A DNA stretch of 64,000 nucleotides from Palsa-513 sp050010595 (lineage in GTDB: Bacteria; Actinomycetota; Thermoleophilia; Solirubrobacterales; Solirubrobacteraceae). This document shows, piece by piece, positions 45,396-55,016 of the stretch (positions are counted from its first letter, which is position 1; each line of letters opens with the position of its first letter). The translations under genes and the position numbers were made by a program. The stretch covers positions 1 through 64,000 of the forward strand of contig JBEKKS010000010.1 in NCBI GenBank assembly GCA_050010595.1, read 5' to 3'. Under the pieces are notes generated by a model. It searched no databases, had not been told where the DNA came from, and saw only the letters and a program-made list of their open reading frames with translations.

Positions 45396-45466
45396 CGGGG
45401 GACCGAGGAGTCGAACCTCGCGTTGCGGTTTTGGAGACCACCGTGTTACCGATACACCAGTCCCCC
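45396..45466 (-). tRNA. tRNA-Trp (anticodon CCA)
   Basis: Cloverleaf on the minus strand: acceptor GGGGGAC (45466-45460) pairs with GTCCCCC (45403-45397). Position 8 is T. The D arm is GTG...CAC. The anticodon arm is GTGGT-CTCCAAA-ACCGC with anticodon CCA. The T arm is CGAGG-TTCGACT-CCTCG. No CCA tail is encoded. The body (acceptor, D-loop TATCGGTAA) looks more like a bacterial tRNA-Gln than a usual tRNA-Trp. Confidence 0.85.
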
Positions 45467-45680
45467 AGGGGCACTTGCGGGCGCCGCGGGATTCGCCAGT
45501 CTAGACGGCGACGCCGTAGCGATCATGCCACGCGAGGACGCTGCGCGACGCGCCGTCGCCGCGGCTGTCGCTGCCGGTGACGAGCGCCGGTGTGAGCGCC
45601 ACGCCGTCGAGCGCGCGGGGCGCGCCGCGATTGTGTTGCTGCGCATCAATCTTCTCCAATGGTGGGCCGATAGAAGGTGG

Positions 45681-47525
45681 ATGGCGGTACGCGGCTCTCG
45701 TTCGGTACGACCTCCTCGCAGGTCTGATCCGAACCTGGCCGCCTCCTCGCCGGACGAGATCCTGCGAGTCTGCGCCGACAATCTGATCGCGAGTCTCGAG
45801 GAGCGAGTCTTCTTCAAGGACCTGGAGAGCCGTTTCCTGCTGGTAAGTGCCGGCTGGCTTGTCGGCGAAGGGCAAGACCAGTCGCTCGCGGGAGTTATCG
45901 GGAAGACGGATCTCGACATTTTCAGCCGCCCCCATGCGCTCGCTGCGCTGGAGGATGAGCGGCGCGTGATCGAGACAGGCAAGCCGATGCCCGCTAAGCT
46001 CGAGCGCGAGACGTTCGAGGATCACGCCGATGTCTGGGTGTCCACGACAAAGATGCCGCTGCGCGATCAGCGCCAGCAGATCGTCGGCACGTGGGGGATC
46101 TCGCGCGATGTAACCGCGCAAGTGGAGGCCGAGCGGGCGCTGGCACACCATGCGCTGCATGACTCGGTCACGGGATTGGCGAACCGCGTAGCCCTGATGG
46201 ATCGGCTCACTCAGGCGCTTGTAGCGTTGGAGCGCAGGGCCGGGCGTGTCGGCGTGCTGTTCATCGATCTGGACGAGTTCAAGGGAATCAACGACACGCT
46301 GGGCCACGACGCCGGCGACCAGGTGCTGATCGGGGTCGCCCAACGGATCACCGACGTAGCGCGGCGTACGGACACGATCGCTCGTCTCGGCGGCGACGAG
46401 TTCGTGCTGCTGTGCGCGCAGCTCACCGACGACGACGACCTGCGGCTCGTTGGCGACCGGGTGGTGCGTGCGATCCGCGAGCCGCTGAGGATCGCCGGCA
46501 CGGACATCTCACTCACGGGCAGCATTGGCCTCGCCGATACCGCCGATCCGCAGCTCGAGCCCGGCGAGCTGCTGCGACAAGCCGACGTCGCCCTCTATGA
46601 GGCCAAGCGCGCGGGCCGCAACCGCTTCGAGCCGTTCGACGCCAAGCTGCACCTCGGCGGGCCGGCGCCGGCAGGCCTCGCCGCCGAGCTCGCCCTGGCC
46701 ATCGAGCGCGCGGAGCTCTTCGTGCTCTACCAGCCACTGTTCTCACTCGAGCCCGGCACGCCACTTCGAGGCGCGGAGGCGCTCGTCCGCTGGCGCCACC
46801 CCGTGCGCGGCGTGATCCTGCCAGGCGACTTCATCCCGCTTGCCGAGCGGCATGGACTGATCGAGCAGATCGACAGCTTCGTGCTCGACGAAGCTTGCGG
46901 GCAGCTGGCCGCGTGGGAGGCTGCCGGCGAGGGCTGGGAGGACTTCGTGATCTCTGTCAACGTATCTGGCCGCCAGCTGCGCGAGCACCGCCTCCTCGAC
47001 CGTGTCTCCAGCACGCTCGAGCGCCACAAGATCGCGCCCACACGGCTATGTCTCGAGATCACGGAGACCGCGATGATCGGCGAGCTCTTCAACGCCAATC
47101 AGGTGCTCGAGTCACTCTCGCGCCTCGGCGTGAAAATCGCACTGGACGACTTCGGCACCGGCTACTCCACGCTCGCGCACCTGCAGCAGCTGCACGCCGA
47201 CATCCTCAAGATCGACCGCAGCTTCATTGCACAGCTCGGCGCGGGATCGCGTGACCGCCAGATCATCGCCGCCGTCACGGCGATGGCGCACGAGCTCGGC
47301 ATGACGGTTGTCGGCGAAGGCATCGAAACCGACAGGCAGCTCGACAACCTGATCACGATGGACTGCGACCTGGGGCAGGGCTACATGCTCGCCCGGCCCC
47401 TCAGCGCTGCTGAGGTCGCCTCACTTCAAGTCGCCGCCCGGACCCCGCAAGCTCCGCCGCCGAAGGCCGCACCGTCGCGGCCCGGTCGGCGCCAGCCTCG
47501 CGCGCGCCCGCGCGCACACAGGTAA
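45681..47525 (+). CDS. PAS-GGDEF-EAL cyclic-di-GMP protein
   Basis: 614 residues from ATG 45681 with AAGGTGG just upstream; the open frame runs back through the tRNA and is not coding there. A PAS domain (about 30-150) is followed by a GGDEF domain with intact GGDEF at 237-241 and an RxxD inhibitory site just before it. The EAL domain has EALVRW at 366-371, NVSGRQL, EITETAMI, DDFGTGYS, KIDRSF and GEGIET. All catalytic motifs are intact, so it could both make and hydrolyse c-di-GMP. No membrane helix; the PAS probably senses an intracellular ligand. Confidence 0.95.
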   Translation: MAVRGSRSVRPPRRSDPNLAASSPDEILRVCADNLIASLEERVFFKDLESRFLLVSAGWLVGEGQDQSLAGVIGKTDLDIFSRPHALAALEDERRVIETGKPMPAKLERETFEDHADVWVSTTKMPLRDQRQQIVGTWGISRDVTAQVEAERALAHHALHDSVTGLANRVALMDRLTQALVALERRAGRVGVLFIDLDEFKGINDTLGHDAGDQVLIGVAQRITDVARRTDTIARLGGDEFVLLCAQLTDDDDLRLVGDRVVRAIREPLRIAGTDISLTGSIGLADTADPQLEPGELLRQADVALYEAKRAGRNRFEPFDAKLHLGGPAPAGLAAELALAIERAELFVLYQPLFSLEPGTPLRGAEALVRWRHPVRGVILPGDFIPLAERHGLIEQIDSFVLDEACGQLAAWEAAGEGWEDFVISVNVSGRQLREHRLLDRVSSTLERHKIAPTRLCLEITETAMIGELFNANQVLESLSRLGVKIALDDFGTGYSTLAHLQQLHADILKIDRSFIAQLGAGSRDRQIIAAVTAMAHELGMTVVGEGIETDRQLDNLITMDCDLGQGYMLARPLSAAEVASLQVAARTPQAPPPKAAPSRPGRRQPRARPRAHR

Positions 47526-47551
47526 CCGCGACGGCTCGTCGCGGAACGGGT

Positions 47552-48499
47552 CTAGCTGGTCACGAGTGCCGGCGCGAGCGTCAGGCCGTCGAGGGCGCGG
47601 CGCGCGGTGCGGCGTGCGGTTGTGATCACGCGCTCGGCGCGGTCGCGCGCCATCGGGTTCGCGCCCATCGCCTGGAGATCCTCGAGGTCGGGCTGGAGGA
47701 TCACGAGCCGCGTCCCGCGACACTCGAGCAGGCTTGCCTCCGCGGCGAGCGCGACCGAAGCACGCCGGCGGCGCGCTGCGTGGATGCGCTCGAGCATCGT
47801 CGTGCTGCGGGTCGTCGCACGCGACGACATCGGGCTGAGGCAGATCACGAGGTCGAGGTCTTCGCGCGCGATCATGTCGAGATTGGAATGGGAGTGGATC
47901 CCTCCGTCGATGTAGTCGCGCTGGGCAATCTGAACCGGGCGGAAGAAAGCGGGGATCGCGCACGACGCGGCGACCGCGGCACCGACGCTTGACTGCGGGG
48001 CCCAGTCCGAGCCGAAGGTGACGCGTTGACCGCTCGCGTAGTCGCAGGCGACGACACGCAGCGACGGGCTCTGCGGCCAGCCAACGCCGACGATGCGCTC
48101 GACGAGCTTGTGAATCGGCTCTGTGTTGACCACGCCTCGCGGCAGCAGGCCCATGACGAGCGCTGCGACACTGCGGTCACGCTGCTCGCGGAGCATCGCC
48201 GCCGCCAGACGCGGGGAGCCGAAGGCGAGCGAGCGGCTCGCACCGCGGAACGAACCACGGAACGAACCGATCAGGCTGTCCGCGGTGCCAGTGGCGTATT
48301 CGTGCATCTCGCTCGGTGGGACACCGACGGCGGCGAGCGCCCCGACGAGGGCGCCGGCGGAGGTGCCGAGCACTCGTGTCGCCTGCTCGGCGTGAAACCC
48401 GGTGTCCTCCTCGAGGGCTTGGAGTGCGCCGATCATCCAGGCTGCACCAACCACTCCGCCCCCGCCTAAGACGAGTCCGATACGCATTCCTACGCTCAC
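47552..48499 (-). CDS. patatin-like phospholipase
   Basis: 315 residues. The oxyanion loop is GLVLGGGGVVGAAW, the nucleophile elbow G-T-S-A-G is within RVLGTSAGALVGAL, and the catalytic Asp is in DGG (YIDGGIHSHSN). These give a complete Ser-Asp dyad. It resembles the bacterial RssA/patatin group of acyl hydrolases. Start 48499 (MSVGMRIGL) or ATG 48487. It stands alone, 48 bp upstream of the ApbE stop. Confidence 0.93.
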   Translation of the reverse strand: MSVGMRIGLVLGGGGVVGAAWMIGALQALEEDTGFHAEQATRVLGTSAGALVGALAAVGVPPSEMHEYATGTADSLIGSFRGSFRGASRSLAFGSPRLAAAMLREQRDRSVAALVMGLLPRGVVNTEPIHKLVERIVGVGWPQSPSLRVVACDYASGQRVTFGSDWAPQSSVGAAVAASCAIPAFFRPVQIAQRDYIDGGIHSHSNLDMIAREDLDLVICLSPMSSRATTRSTTMLERIHAARRRRASVALAAEASLLECRGTRLVILQPDLEDLQAMGANPMARDRAERVITTARRTARRALDGLTLAPALVTS

Positions 48500-48547
48500 T
48501 TTCCTGTGGTGCGCCGGGATCCCGATGCACCAGACCGATAGCTAAGC

Positions 48548-49474
48548 CTAACGAGGTGGCGTAACCAGCTCAACGTCTGCATCGTCGAAAACGACGAGTC
48601 CGCCGTGCGGTAGCCACTCGGAAGCTCGCTGCGGGCCGCTCAGCAGCGCTGCTTTCGTGCGCCACTCGGCCTCCACCCCAGTCGGGGCGATCGCCGTCAC
48701 CTGCACGATCCCGGTATAGGCGGGCAGCCCCGTTGCAGGGTCGAGCAAGTGGTGGGCGGGCCGTCCCGCCGAGTCCAACCAGCTGCGCTTGCCGATCCCG
48801 CTCGTGGCGACGGCACCGCCGTGCAGCGCGAAGGTGTGCAGGATCTCCGCCGAGAACGGGCTCGCGACCTGGACGGGCCGTTCAATGCGGCCGCTACCGC
48901 CAAGGCGGACGTCACCGCCGCAGTCGATCGCGAAGCTCGTGTGGCCGTCGAGCATTTCCGCGAGGATGTCCCCGAACATGCCCTTTGCGATGCCACCGCT
49001 GTCGAAGCGGAGGCCAGCCGGCCGCGTGACGGTCAGAGCGCGTCGATCGAGCGTGACCTGCCGCCAGCCCGTCCGCTGTGATGGTCCGCCGGGGTGACGC
49101 GGGGGGGCGAGCGCCAGCGCGACGCGCAGCGGCAAGGATGGCGCGTCGAAGTGCCCGTCGTAGCCGGCCGCCTCGATCTCCCCAACGAGCGTCGCGTCGA
49201 CGAGGCCGCCGCTCTGCTGCGCGGCGCCAATTGTGGCTTCCAGCAGGCGCGCCATCAGCGGGCTCACCGGCACCGTCTCGCGCGGATCGGCATTCAGCTT
49301 GGAGAGCTCGCTTTCAGGCTCAAAGCGCGAGAACTGGAGGTGCCAGTCGAGCATTCGCCGCTTGACCATCGCTGCGGCTGCCCGCGGCGTGCCTGCGGGC
49401 CCTGCGCCCATGACGATCACGTTCACGTGCCCGCCGAAGCACTCGAAGCTCTCGATCGACTCGGTTTCGTCCAC
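48548..49474 (-). CDS. apbE: FAD:protein FMN transferase (ApbE)
   Basis: 308 residues. ApbE elements: FSRFEPESELSKLNAD, GLVDATLVGEIEAAGYD, RFDSGGIAKGMFGDILAEML (the FAD/Mg-binding D-x-G-G-I-A-K-G), SFAIDCGGDV, AVATSGIGKRSWL and HHLLDPATGLPA. It attaches FMN covalently to a Thr of target flavoproteins. No obvious acceptor flavoprotein is next to it. Confidence 0.93.
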   Translation of the reverse strand: MDETESIESFECFGGHVNVIVMGAGPAGTPRAAAAMVKRRMLDWHLQFSRFEPESELSKLNADPRETVPVSPLMARLLEATIGAAQQSGGLVDATLVGEIEAAGYDGHFDAPSLPLRVALALAPPRHPGGPSQRTGWRQVTLDRRALTVTRPAGLRFDSGGIAKGMFGDILAEMLDGHTSFAIDCGGDVRLGGSGRIERPVQVASPFSAEILHTFALHGGAVATSGIGKRSWLDSAGRPAHHLLDPATGLPAYTGIVQVTAIAPTGVEAEWRTKAALLSGPQRASEWLPHGGLVVFDDADVELVTPPR

Positions 49475-49530
49475 GGCGTTCTTCCTGGCAAGGATCGTAG
49501 TCGCCGCTCTGGCGCGCCTCCTGTGATTTC

Positions 49531-51057
49531 ATGGCCGCCTTGAGCGAGGCACCACAAGCGGCGCCGAGGTCGAATCGCGGGCTGCCGCCCTGGTGGCCGC
49601 TCGCCGCGCTGGTATTGCTGGCCGCGGTTCTGCGTTTCGCGACGATCGACCTGCAGAGCTTCTGGTACGACGAGGCCTTCACGCCCGTACACGTGCTGCA
49701 TCCAAGTCTCGGGGCGACGCTGCACGGGATCGTCAAGACCGAGAACACGCCGCCGCTGTGGTACGTCGTGATCTGGGTCTGGTCGCGAGTCTTCGGCACC
49801 GGGGTGCTCGCACTACGCTTCCCCTCTGCCGTTGCAGGCGTCGCGACCGTGCCCGTTGCATGGGGCATCGGTAGCGAGCTCGCTGGGCGTGGGATCCATG
49901 CCCGGCGTGCGGCGATCGTCTGCGCCGCGCTCGTCGCGGTCAACCCGCTCTTTGTCTGGTACTCGCAGGAGGCGCGCGCCTACGGCCTCTATGTGTTCCT
50001 CTCGGCGCTCGCGCTGCTCTGCCTGCTGCGCGCCGATCGCGAGCCGACGCGAGCGCGGCTGGCAGCTTTCGCAGTGAGCGCGGCGCTCGCCCTCGCAACC
50101 TTCTATTTCGAGGCGTTCATGCTGATCCCGATGGTGCTCTGGCTGGTGCGCGATCGCAGCAGATGGCGCTCCACGCTGCCCGCGGCTGCGCTGCCCACGG
50201 CGATTGGCATCGCGCTCGTACCGCTCGCGATCGCGCAGGGCGGGCACGGCACTCAGTGGATCTCCAGCTGGGCCCTGTCGAGCCGGATCCAGGACATTCC
50301 CCAGTACTTCCTGACCGGTTACTCCGGTGCGCCGCTCGGGCACGGAATCGAGCTCTTGATCGCCCTCCTGATCGCGGTCGGTCTGCTCTACGGGATCGCT
50401 CGCGGCATGTCACGCGCCGCGCTCCGCGGAGCCGGCCTCGCACTCGTGATCGTCGCCTGCGGCGTCCTGATCCCGCTTGTGATGGCGCTCGCCGGTGCGG
50501 ACTACCTCGCGCCGCGCAACCTGGTCGCGGCAATGATCCCGCTGACCGGCATGATCGCCGTGATCGTTGCCGCACCCCGCAGCGGCCGCACGGGCCTTGC
50601 GCTGGCCGCGCTGACCGGCGCTGCGTTCCTTGCGGTGACCCTCGACGTCAACGTCAACGTCCGCCTGCAACGAAATGACTGGAGCGGCGTCGCCGCCGCG
50701 CTTCGCAAGCCGCTGGCACCGGGCGGACGGGCAATCACGATCGAAGAGCTCGCCTCCGCCCCGCTCGAGTACTACCTACCCCCGCTCCACAACATGACGC
50801 CGAGCACGAGCGCGCGGATCAGCGAGATCGACGAGATCGGCTGGTTCCCGCTGCGCGCAGGCGCGACAGCACCGCCCGCCGACGGGTTCCATCTCGCGCA
50901 GCGCCTGGACATCCATGACCTCGTCGTCTACCGCTTCACCTCTCCCGCCCCCCGTTCGGTCTCCGAGCAGACATTGATCGCGAGCGTCCTGACACTCGAT
51001 CAGCACTCCGAGGTGCTGCTCCCCGGCAGCGGCAGGGTCAGCGTCAGCGCTCCCTAG
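49531..51057 (+). CDS. GT39/GT83-like membrane glycosyltransferase
   Basis: 508 residues with about eleven membrane helices. The first extracytoplasmic loop has the acidic FWYDEAFT motif (Asp47-Glu48), followed by NTPPLWYVVIW and WYSQEARAYGLY, the pattern of lipid-phospho-sugar-dependent mannosyl/arabinosyl transferases. A short soluble C-terminal domain follows. It probably glycosylates proteins or cell-wall polymers outside the membrane. It diverges from apbE with a 56-bp gap. Confidence 0.9.
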   Translation: MAALSEAPQAAPRSNRGLPPWWPLAALVLLAAVLRFATIDLQSFWYDEAFTPVHVLHPSLGATLHGIVKTENTPPLWYVVIWVWSRVFGTGVLALRFPSAVAGVATVPVAWGIGSELAGRGIHARRAAIVCAALVAVNPLFVWYSQEARAYGLYVFLSALALLCLLRADREPTRARLAAFAVSAALALATFYFEAFMLIPMVLWLVRDRSRWRSTLPAAALPTAIGIALVPLAIAQGGHGTQWISSWALSSRIQDIPQYFLTGYSGAPLGHGIELLIALLIAVGLLYGIARGMSRAALRGAGLALVIVACGVLIPLVMALAGADYLAPRNLVAAMIPLTGMIAVIVAAPRSGRTGLALAALTGAAFLAVTLDVNVNVRLQRNDWSGVAAALRKPLAPGGRAITIEELASAPLEYYLPPLHNMTPSTSARISEIDEIGWFPLRAGATAPPADGFHLAQRLDIHDLVVYRFTSPAPRSVSEQTLIASVLTLDQHSEVLLPGSGRVSVSAP

Positions 51058-51058
51058 A

Positions 51059-51898
51059 TCAGCCTGGGGCCACCACGCTGATCGCCTCGCTGCCGGTGCT
51101 CGCGGCGAACTCGGCGCCGTCACCGGCATAGCTCGAGGTGATCGATGCCGGGCTCGTGAGGCCGCTGGTAAAGAAGACCATGCAGCTCTGGCTCTCGGGG
51201 TTCAGCGAGCACTCCTCGGTGTCCGCGCCTGCCGTCGCCTGGACCGTTCCGCCGGGCGTGAAGGCGTCCGGGTCATATAGATCGCTCACCGTCAGCGTGC
51301 AGATGATCTCCTCGCCGGAGACCGCGACGCCCTCGTTCTGACCGTCGGTAGCGCACTGCATCGCGATCGCGGTCGGGCGTAGCGTGAGCGTGACAGCCGT
51401 GCTACCGGTGCTCGAGCCGAGACCGCTCTGGCCCGGGAAGGAAGCACTGACGGTCTCCTGGGCGCCGACGGTTGAGCTCGTCGGAACGGTGACATCGCAC
51501 GGATCCGTGCTTATGTCACACGTCTCGTTACCCGGTGTCACCGTCACGGTGCCGCTCGGCGCCGGCGCGCCGCTCGGCGCCGTCACAGTTACCGAGCAGG
51601 ACATCGTGCCGTCGATCCCGGCCGCACTACCAGCGAGCGGGCACTACACGGAGGTGGTTGACGCAGGTACCGGTGATGGTGGCGGCGGTGCCGGGGCGGG
51701 GATCTTGCCGAAGAACGTGTGGGTGATCGTGCACGTGAGCGGGTCGTTTGGCGTGACGAGCTGCGCTATGCCGACCAGCAGCTGCGAGCACCCATCGCTG
51801 TAGGTGGTTACGAAACCCGGCTGATCGAAGTTGTCGCTGACTCCGAACCGTAGGGCGCTGCGCGCACCGTAGGTGAGCTCGATCGACGAGACCGACCG
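51059..51898 (-). pseudogene. secreted Ig-like-repeat protein, degraded
   Basis: Downstream part (51604-51059): SCSVTVTAPSGAPAPSGTVT, then Ig-like strands with paired cysteines (ETCDISTDPCDVTVP; IICTLTVSDLY; ECSLNPESQSCMVF). In the same frame upstream, residues from 51898 to 51647 read SIELTYGARSALRFGVSDNF, VTTYSDGCSQLLVG, LTCTITHTFFGKIPAPAPPP. They end at TAG 51646-51644, and coding resumes as CPLAGSAAGIDGTMSCS. Before 51898 is a TAA and no start codon, so both the 5' end and an internal codon are lost. Likely the remnant of a larger cell-surface protein. ATG 51604 could still give a 181-residue product without signal peptide. Confidence 0.65.
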
Positions 51899-51918
51899 TT
51901 AGCGGTGCGCGGTCGCCG

Positions 51919-52131
51919 CTATGGGCCGGCCACGTAGGCAACGCGCTCAGGATTCACGTAGATCGTTCCAGCCTCGGTCGGCACGTCAACCCATCCTGGC
52001 GGCAGGATGCCGTCAGGCGTCTCGATCCCGTGTTGCTGCACCTTCGCGCGGTTGAGGCTGTGCAGCAGAGCCATCGCGTCCATCTCCGGGACGCTCACCC
52101 TCTCCCCTCCGCTGAACACGATCTCCGCCAT
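51919..52131 (-). CDS. small hypothetical protein
   Basis: 70 residues from ATG 52131. MAEIVFSGGERVSVPEMDAM, a helix LLHSLNRAKVQQHG, then PPGWVDVPTEAGTIYVNPERVAYV. It looks like a compact beta-alpha-beta domain. No family was recognised. Two opposite-strand frames across it lack protein character. Confidence 0.6.
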   Translation of the reverse strand: MAEIVFSGGERVSVPEMDAMALLHSLNRAKVQQHGIETPDGILPPGWVDVPTEAGTIYVNPERVAYVAGP

Positions 52132-52216
52132 GGCCCGCGACCTCACCTTCGAGGATACGACCCCACGCCGACAGACAGCCGTGCGAACATGTGTTCGTGC
52201 TGACCGATCCTGCCCC

Positions 52217-52591
52217 ATGACGTCGGACGGCAGGCCCTATGCTCGCTTTCGCCGCGCGCTCGACAGCGGCTCGATCGCGGTGATCCGTTCGACTGCCGCA
52301 GAGCTCGAGCACGTCGAGTTGGAGGACGGGCTCGCGATCTGCCTCGCGTTCCTCGAGCTCGAGCAGCAAACGTTCCCTCGCGCAGCGACGCGCTGGGTCG
52401 CCCGGCTCACGCTGGAGCGCGGGCTCGCGCTCGAGGAGTCCCAGCTTGCGCTCGCAGCGATGTCGGCGCTCAGCGGCCCGGCGGCGCGGGCTGGCGCCGA
52501 AGCCCTGATCGAGCTGTGCGCACGTCATCGACTCGAACGCGTGGAGCCGACGATCGCCACGTGGCTGCAGCGCAACGGCCTCGACGACTGA
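52217..52591 (+). CDS. all-helical hypothetical protein
   Basis: 124 residues from ATG 52217. RPYARFRRALDSGSIAVIRSTAAELEHVELEDGLAICLAFLE continues into further amphipathic helices with conserved-looking ATRWVARLTLERGL. This length and pattern recur in actinobacteria, often near small DNA-binding or phage-type genes. No function is known. No signal or membrane helix. Confidence 0.65.
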   Translation: MTSDGRPYARFRRALDSGSIAVIRSTAAELEHVELEDGLAICLAFLELEQQTFPRAATRWVARLTLERGLALEESQLALAAMSALSGPAARAGAEALIELCARHRLERVEPTIATWLQRNGLDD

Positions 52592-52711
52592 GGATCGACT
52601 CCGTCGACGACCAGCAAACGCCGGCCCGGCACCGCTACCCAGATCTGCTGGGAAAAGCCGCGGTACCGGGCCTGACGCGTCGCGACGCTGTCTACTGCGC
52701 CGAACTGATTA

Positions 52712-54025
52712 CTAGCCTAGAGCAGCGGTGATCGCCGATTGCGCGGTGGACAACGCACTCGAGACTTCACTGCTGGTCGGATTCGCCGAAACAGCTGAGA
52801 TCGCGTCCCAGACTGCGGTCGAGATGGTGTTGTACTTCGTGCCGAGACCGTAGGTGCGCGGATGCGCATACAGGGTCTGCGTCGCGAGCACGCCCCATGC
52901 GGGACCCGCTGCCTTCACGAACTCCTTGGCGACGGAGATCCGCGCCGGGAGGTAGCCGAACTGCTCAGCAAGGTTCAGCTCTTCCGACGGCGACTGCATG
53001 CCCTCGATGTAGTCGAACGCCAGCTGCTGCGCCTGCTTGCTACCGCTCTTGCTGATCTCCCAGTCCTCGCCACCGAGCGGCACGACAGCCTTCTGGCTTG
53101 CCGACTCGGTCGGGATCGGTGCGACCCCGTAGTACTGGCCGTAGTTCTCCGGCGGAGTGTTGCCAGCAAACGACGGGAAGTTCCACGGGCCGTTGAGCAT
53201 CATCGCGAGCTTGCCGGCGATGAAATCGTCGGTCTCGCCCGGGGTCTGCGCGTAGCCGCTGCAACCGTCGTCGTACCCTCCGCCGCCCGGAGCGAGCAGC
53301 GTCTGGTACAGGCTCAACGCTTGCTGTCCCGACGTACCACTGATGTTCGAGAACGTGTACTTGCCACCGTCGCCCCAGAAGAAGGGCTCCCACTGCCACG
53401 TTGCGTCCTCTGCGTTGTCGCAAGTGATTCCGAATCCGGAAACGCCTCCGTTACCGGCTCCACCATGGGTCGTCAGTAGCTTTGCATCAGTTTCCAGCTG
53501 CGCCCACGTCTTTGGCGGACTCGTGATGCCGGCCGCCTTGAAGTCGGCGATGTTGTAGATCAGCGCGATCGAGTTCTCGCCCGCGACCGGAAGGCTGTAG
53601 TTCTTGCCACCGATCAGGCCCTCGTCGATCACGGCCGGGTAATAGCCCTTGGTGCTGAAGCCCTTGAACTTGTTCAGAGGCAGGATTTGACCCGTGGCAA
53701 CCATTGCCGCGACAAACGGGTTGTCGCTCGCCAGTATGTTCGGCAGGTCATGCGACCCTGCTTGCGTCAGCAGCGTCGAGTCCAGATCGGCGAACGGCAC
53801 TGCGATGCGCTTGATGGTCACGCCCGGATGTGCGTGCTCAAACGCCGCGTTGTAGGCCGTAAGGGCCCCAACCTGGTTGGATGTGGAGAAGTAGTCCTCC
53901 TCCGTAAGCGTGATGTGAGTCGCAGCGCGAGCCTGCGTGCCAGTCAACCCCATCACGGCACACACGGCTGCCACGAGGAGAACGACGAGCCCGGCTCGAC
54001 GTCGCCTTTCGATCAATAGTCCCAC
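52712..54025 (-). CDS. sugar ABC transporter solute-binding protein
   Basis: 437 residues from GTG 54025, with GGGAGAG 6 bp upstream. Signal peptide about 1-34. Type I extracellular sugar-binding features: ITLTEEDYFSTSNQVGALTAYNAAFEHAHPGV, LPVAGENSIALIYN, GKLAMMLNGPWNFPSFAG, VAPIPTESASQKAVVPLGGED. It delivers an oligosaccharide to the permeases encoded just upstream. The lack of a lipobox Cys suggests a secreted or wall-held protein. The 115-bp gap before it has a GTCGG/CCGAC hairpin that might raise its relative level. Confidence 0.9.
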   Translation of the reverse strand: MGLLIERRRRAGLVVLLVAAVCAVMGLTGTQARAATHITLTEEDYFSTSNQVGALTAYNAAFEHAHPGVTIKRIAVPFADLDSTLLTQAGSHDLPNILASDNPFVAAMVATGQILPLNKFKGFSTKGYYPAVIDEGLIGGKNYSLPVAGENSIALIYNIADFKAAGITSPPKTWAQLETDAKLLTTHGGAGNGGVSGFGITCDNAEDATWQWEPFFWGDGGKYTFSNISGTSGQQALSLYQTLLAPGGGGYDDGCSGYAQTPGETDDFIAGKLAMMLNGPWNFPSFAGNTPPENYGQYYGVAPIPTESASQKAVVPLGGEDWEISKSGSKQAQQLAFDYIEGMQSPSEELNLAEQFGYLPARISVAKEFVKAAGPAWGVLATQTLYAHPRTYGLGTKYNTISTAVWDAISAVSANPTSSEVSSALSTAQSAITAALG

Positions 54026-54140
54026 TTGTTCTCTCCCTTTATCGCTATATCGCTACAGTGCACTACACTTCGGTAAGTCCTGTGGGCCCGTCGGAGACCG
54101 ACCGTGGTGCCCTTGCAAGCGCGGCGTTGCGCGCACATCG

Positions 54141-55016
54141 TCAGCCCTTCACCGCGCCCGCGGTGAGACCGGTCGCTATGTAACGCTGCGCGATCACCAG
54201 CAACACTGCGGCCGGTACCAGCGCGACGACGCCGGCGGCCATCACGGCGCCCCAATTGGCCTGATAGTTGCCCAGGAAGCTGTAAATCCCGAGCGTTATC
54301 GGCTCGAAGCTGGCGCCATTCAGAGTTGTGAGCGCGAAGATGAAATCGCCCCAGCCGGCGAGGAATGCGAATACCGCCACGGTGACGATGGCCGATCGCG
54401 CGAGCGGGAGCACGATCATGCGGAATGTCTGCCACTCCGAGGCGCCGTCAACCCTAGCCGAGTGCATCACCTCGTTGGGCAGGGCAAACAAGAAAGCCCG
54501 CAAGACGAGAATGCCGAACGGCACGGCGTAAGTGCAGTCGGCGAGAATCACTCCCGGGAGCGTGTTCACCATGCCGACCTTGAGCAAGACAGCGAAAAGC
54601 GACGTTGCCAAGACGATCGACGGAACGATCTGAGCGAGAAGCAGCGCTCCGATGAACACGACGGTAACCCGCATGCGGTACTTCGCAAGCGCGTACGCGG
54701 CGGGCACGCTTATCACCAAAGTCAAAAGCGCGGTCGCGAGCGCGATCTCGAGGCTTGTGAGCACATGTCCCAGCTGGTTCCCGTTAGTCGTTACGGATGC
54801 GGCCGGGCCCGACTGTGTACCCAGAACGACAGTCTTGTAGTTCGCGAGTGTCGGGTGGTACGGGAAGAAGTGGAAATGCGTGCTGAAAATCGTCACCGTC
54901 GACTCGAACGACGCAACGACGATCGCGTAGATCGGAAACAGCATCAGCGCCACGGCGACGAACGCCACGAGCGTGCTGAGCCATCGCACGGCGGTCTTTC
55001 GGTGGTGCCTGCTCAT
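54141..55016 (-). CDS. sugar ABC transporter permease (MalG-like)
   Basis: 291 residues with six helices. The coupling loop EALSxxG-like region reads MHSARVDGASEWQTFRMIVLPLARSA, the EAA motif that contacts the ATPase. The terminus is SFLGNYQANWGAVMAAGVVALVP. It pairs with the MalF-like protein; ATGA overlap with its stop. Confidence 0.94.
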   Translation of the reverse strand: MSRHHRKTAVRWLSTLVAFVAVALMLFPIYAIVVASFESTVTIFSTHFHFFPYHPTLANYKTVVLGTQSGPAASVTTNGNQLGHVLTSLEIALATALLTLVISVPAAYALAKYRMRVTVVFIGALLLAQIVPSIVLATSLFAVLLKVGMVNTLPGVILADCTYAVPFGILVLRAFLFALPNEVMHSARVDGASEWQTFRMIVLPLARSAIVTVAVFAFLAGWGDFIFALTTLNGASFEPITLGIYSFLGNYQANWGAVMAAGVVALVPAAVLLVIAQRYIATGLTAGAVKG

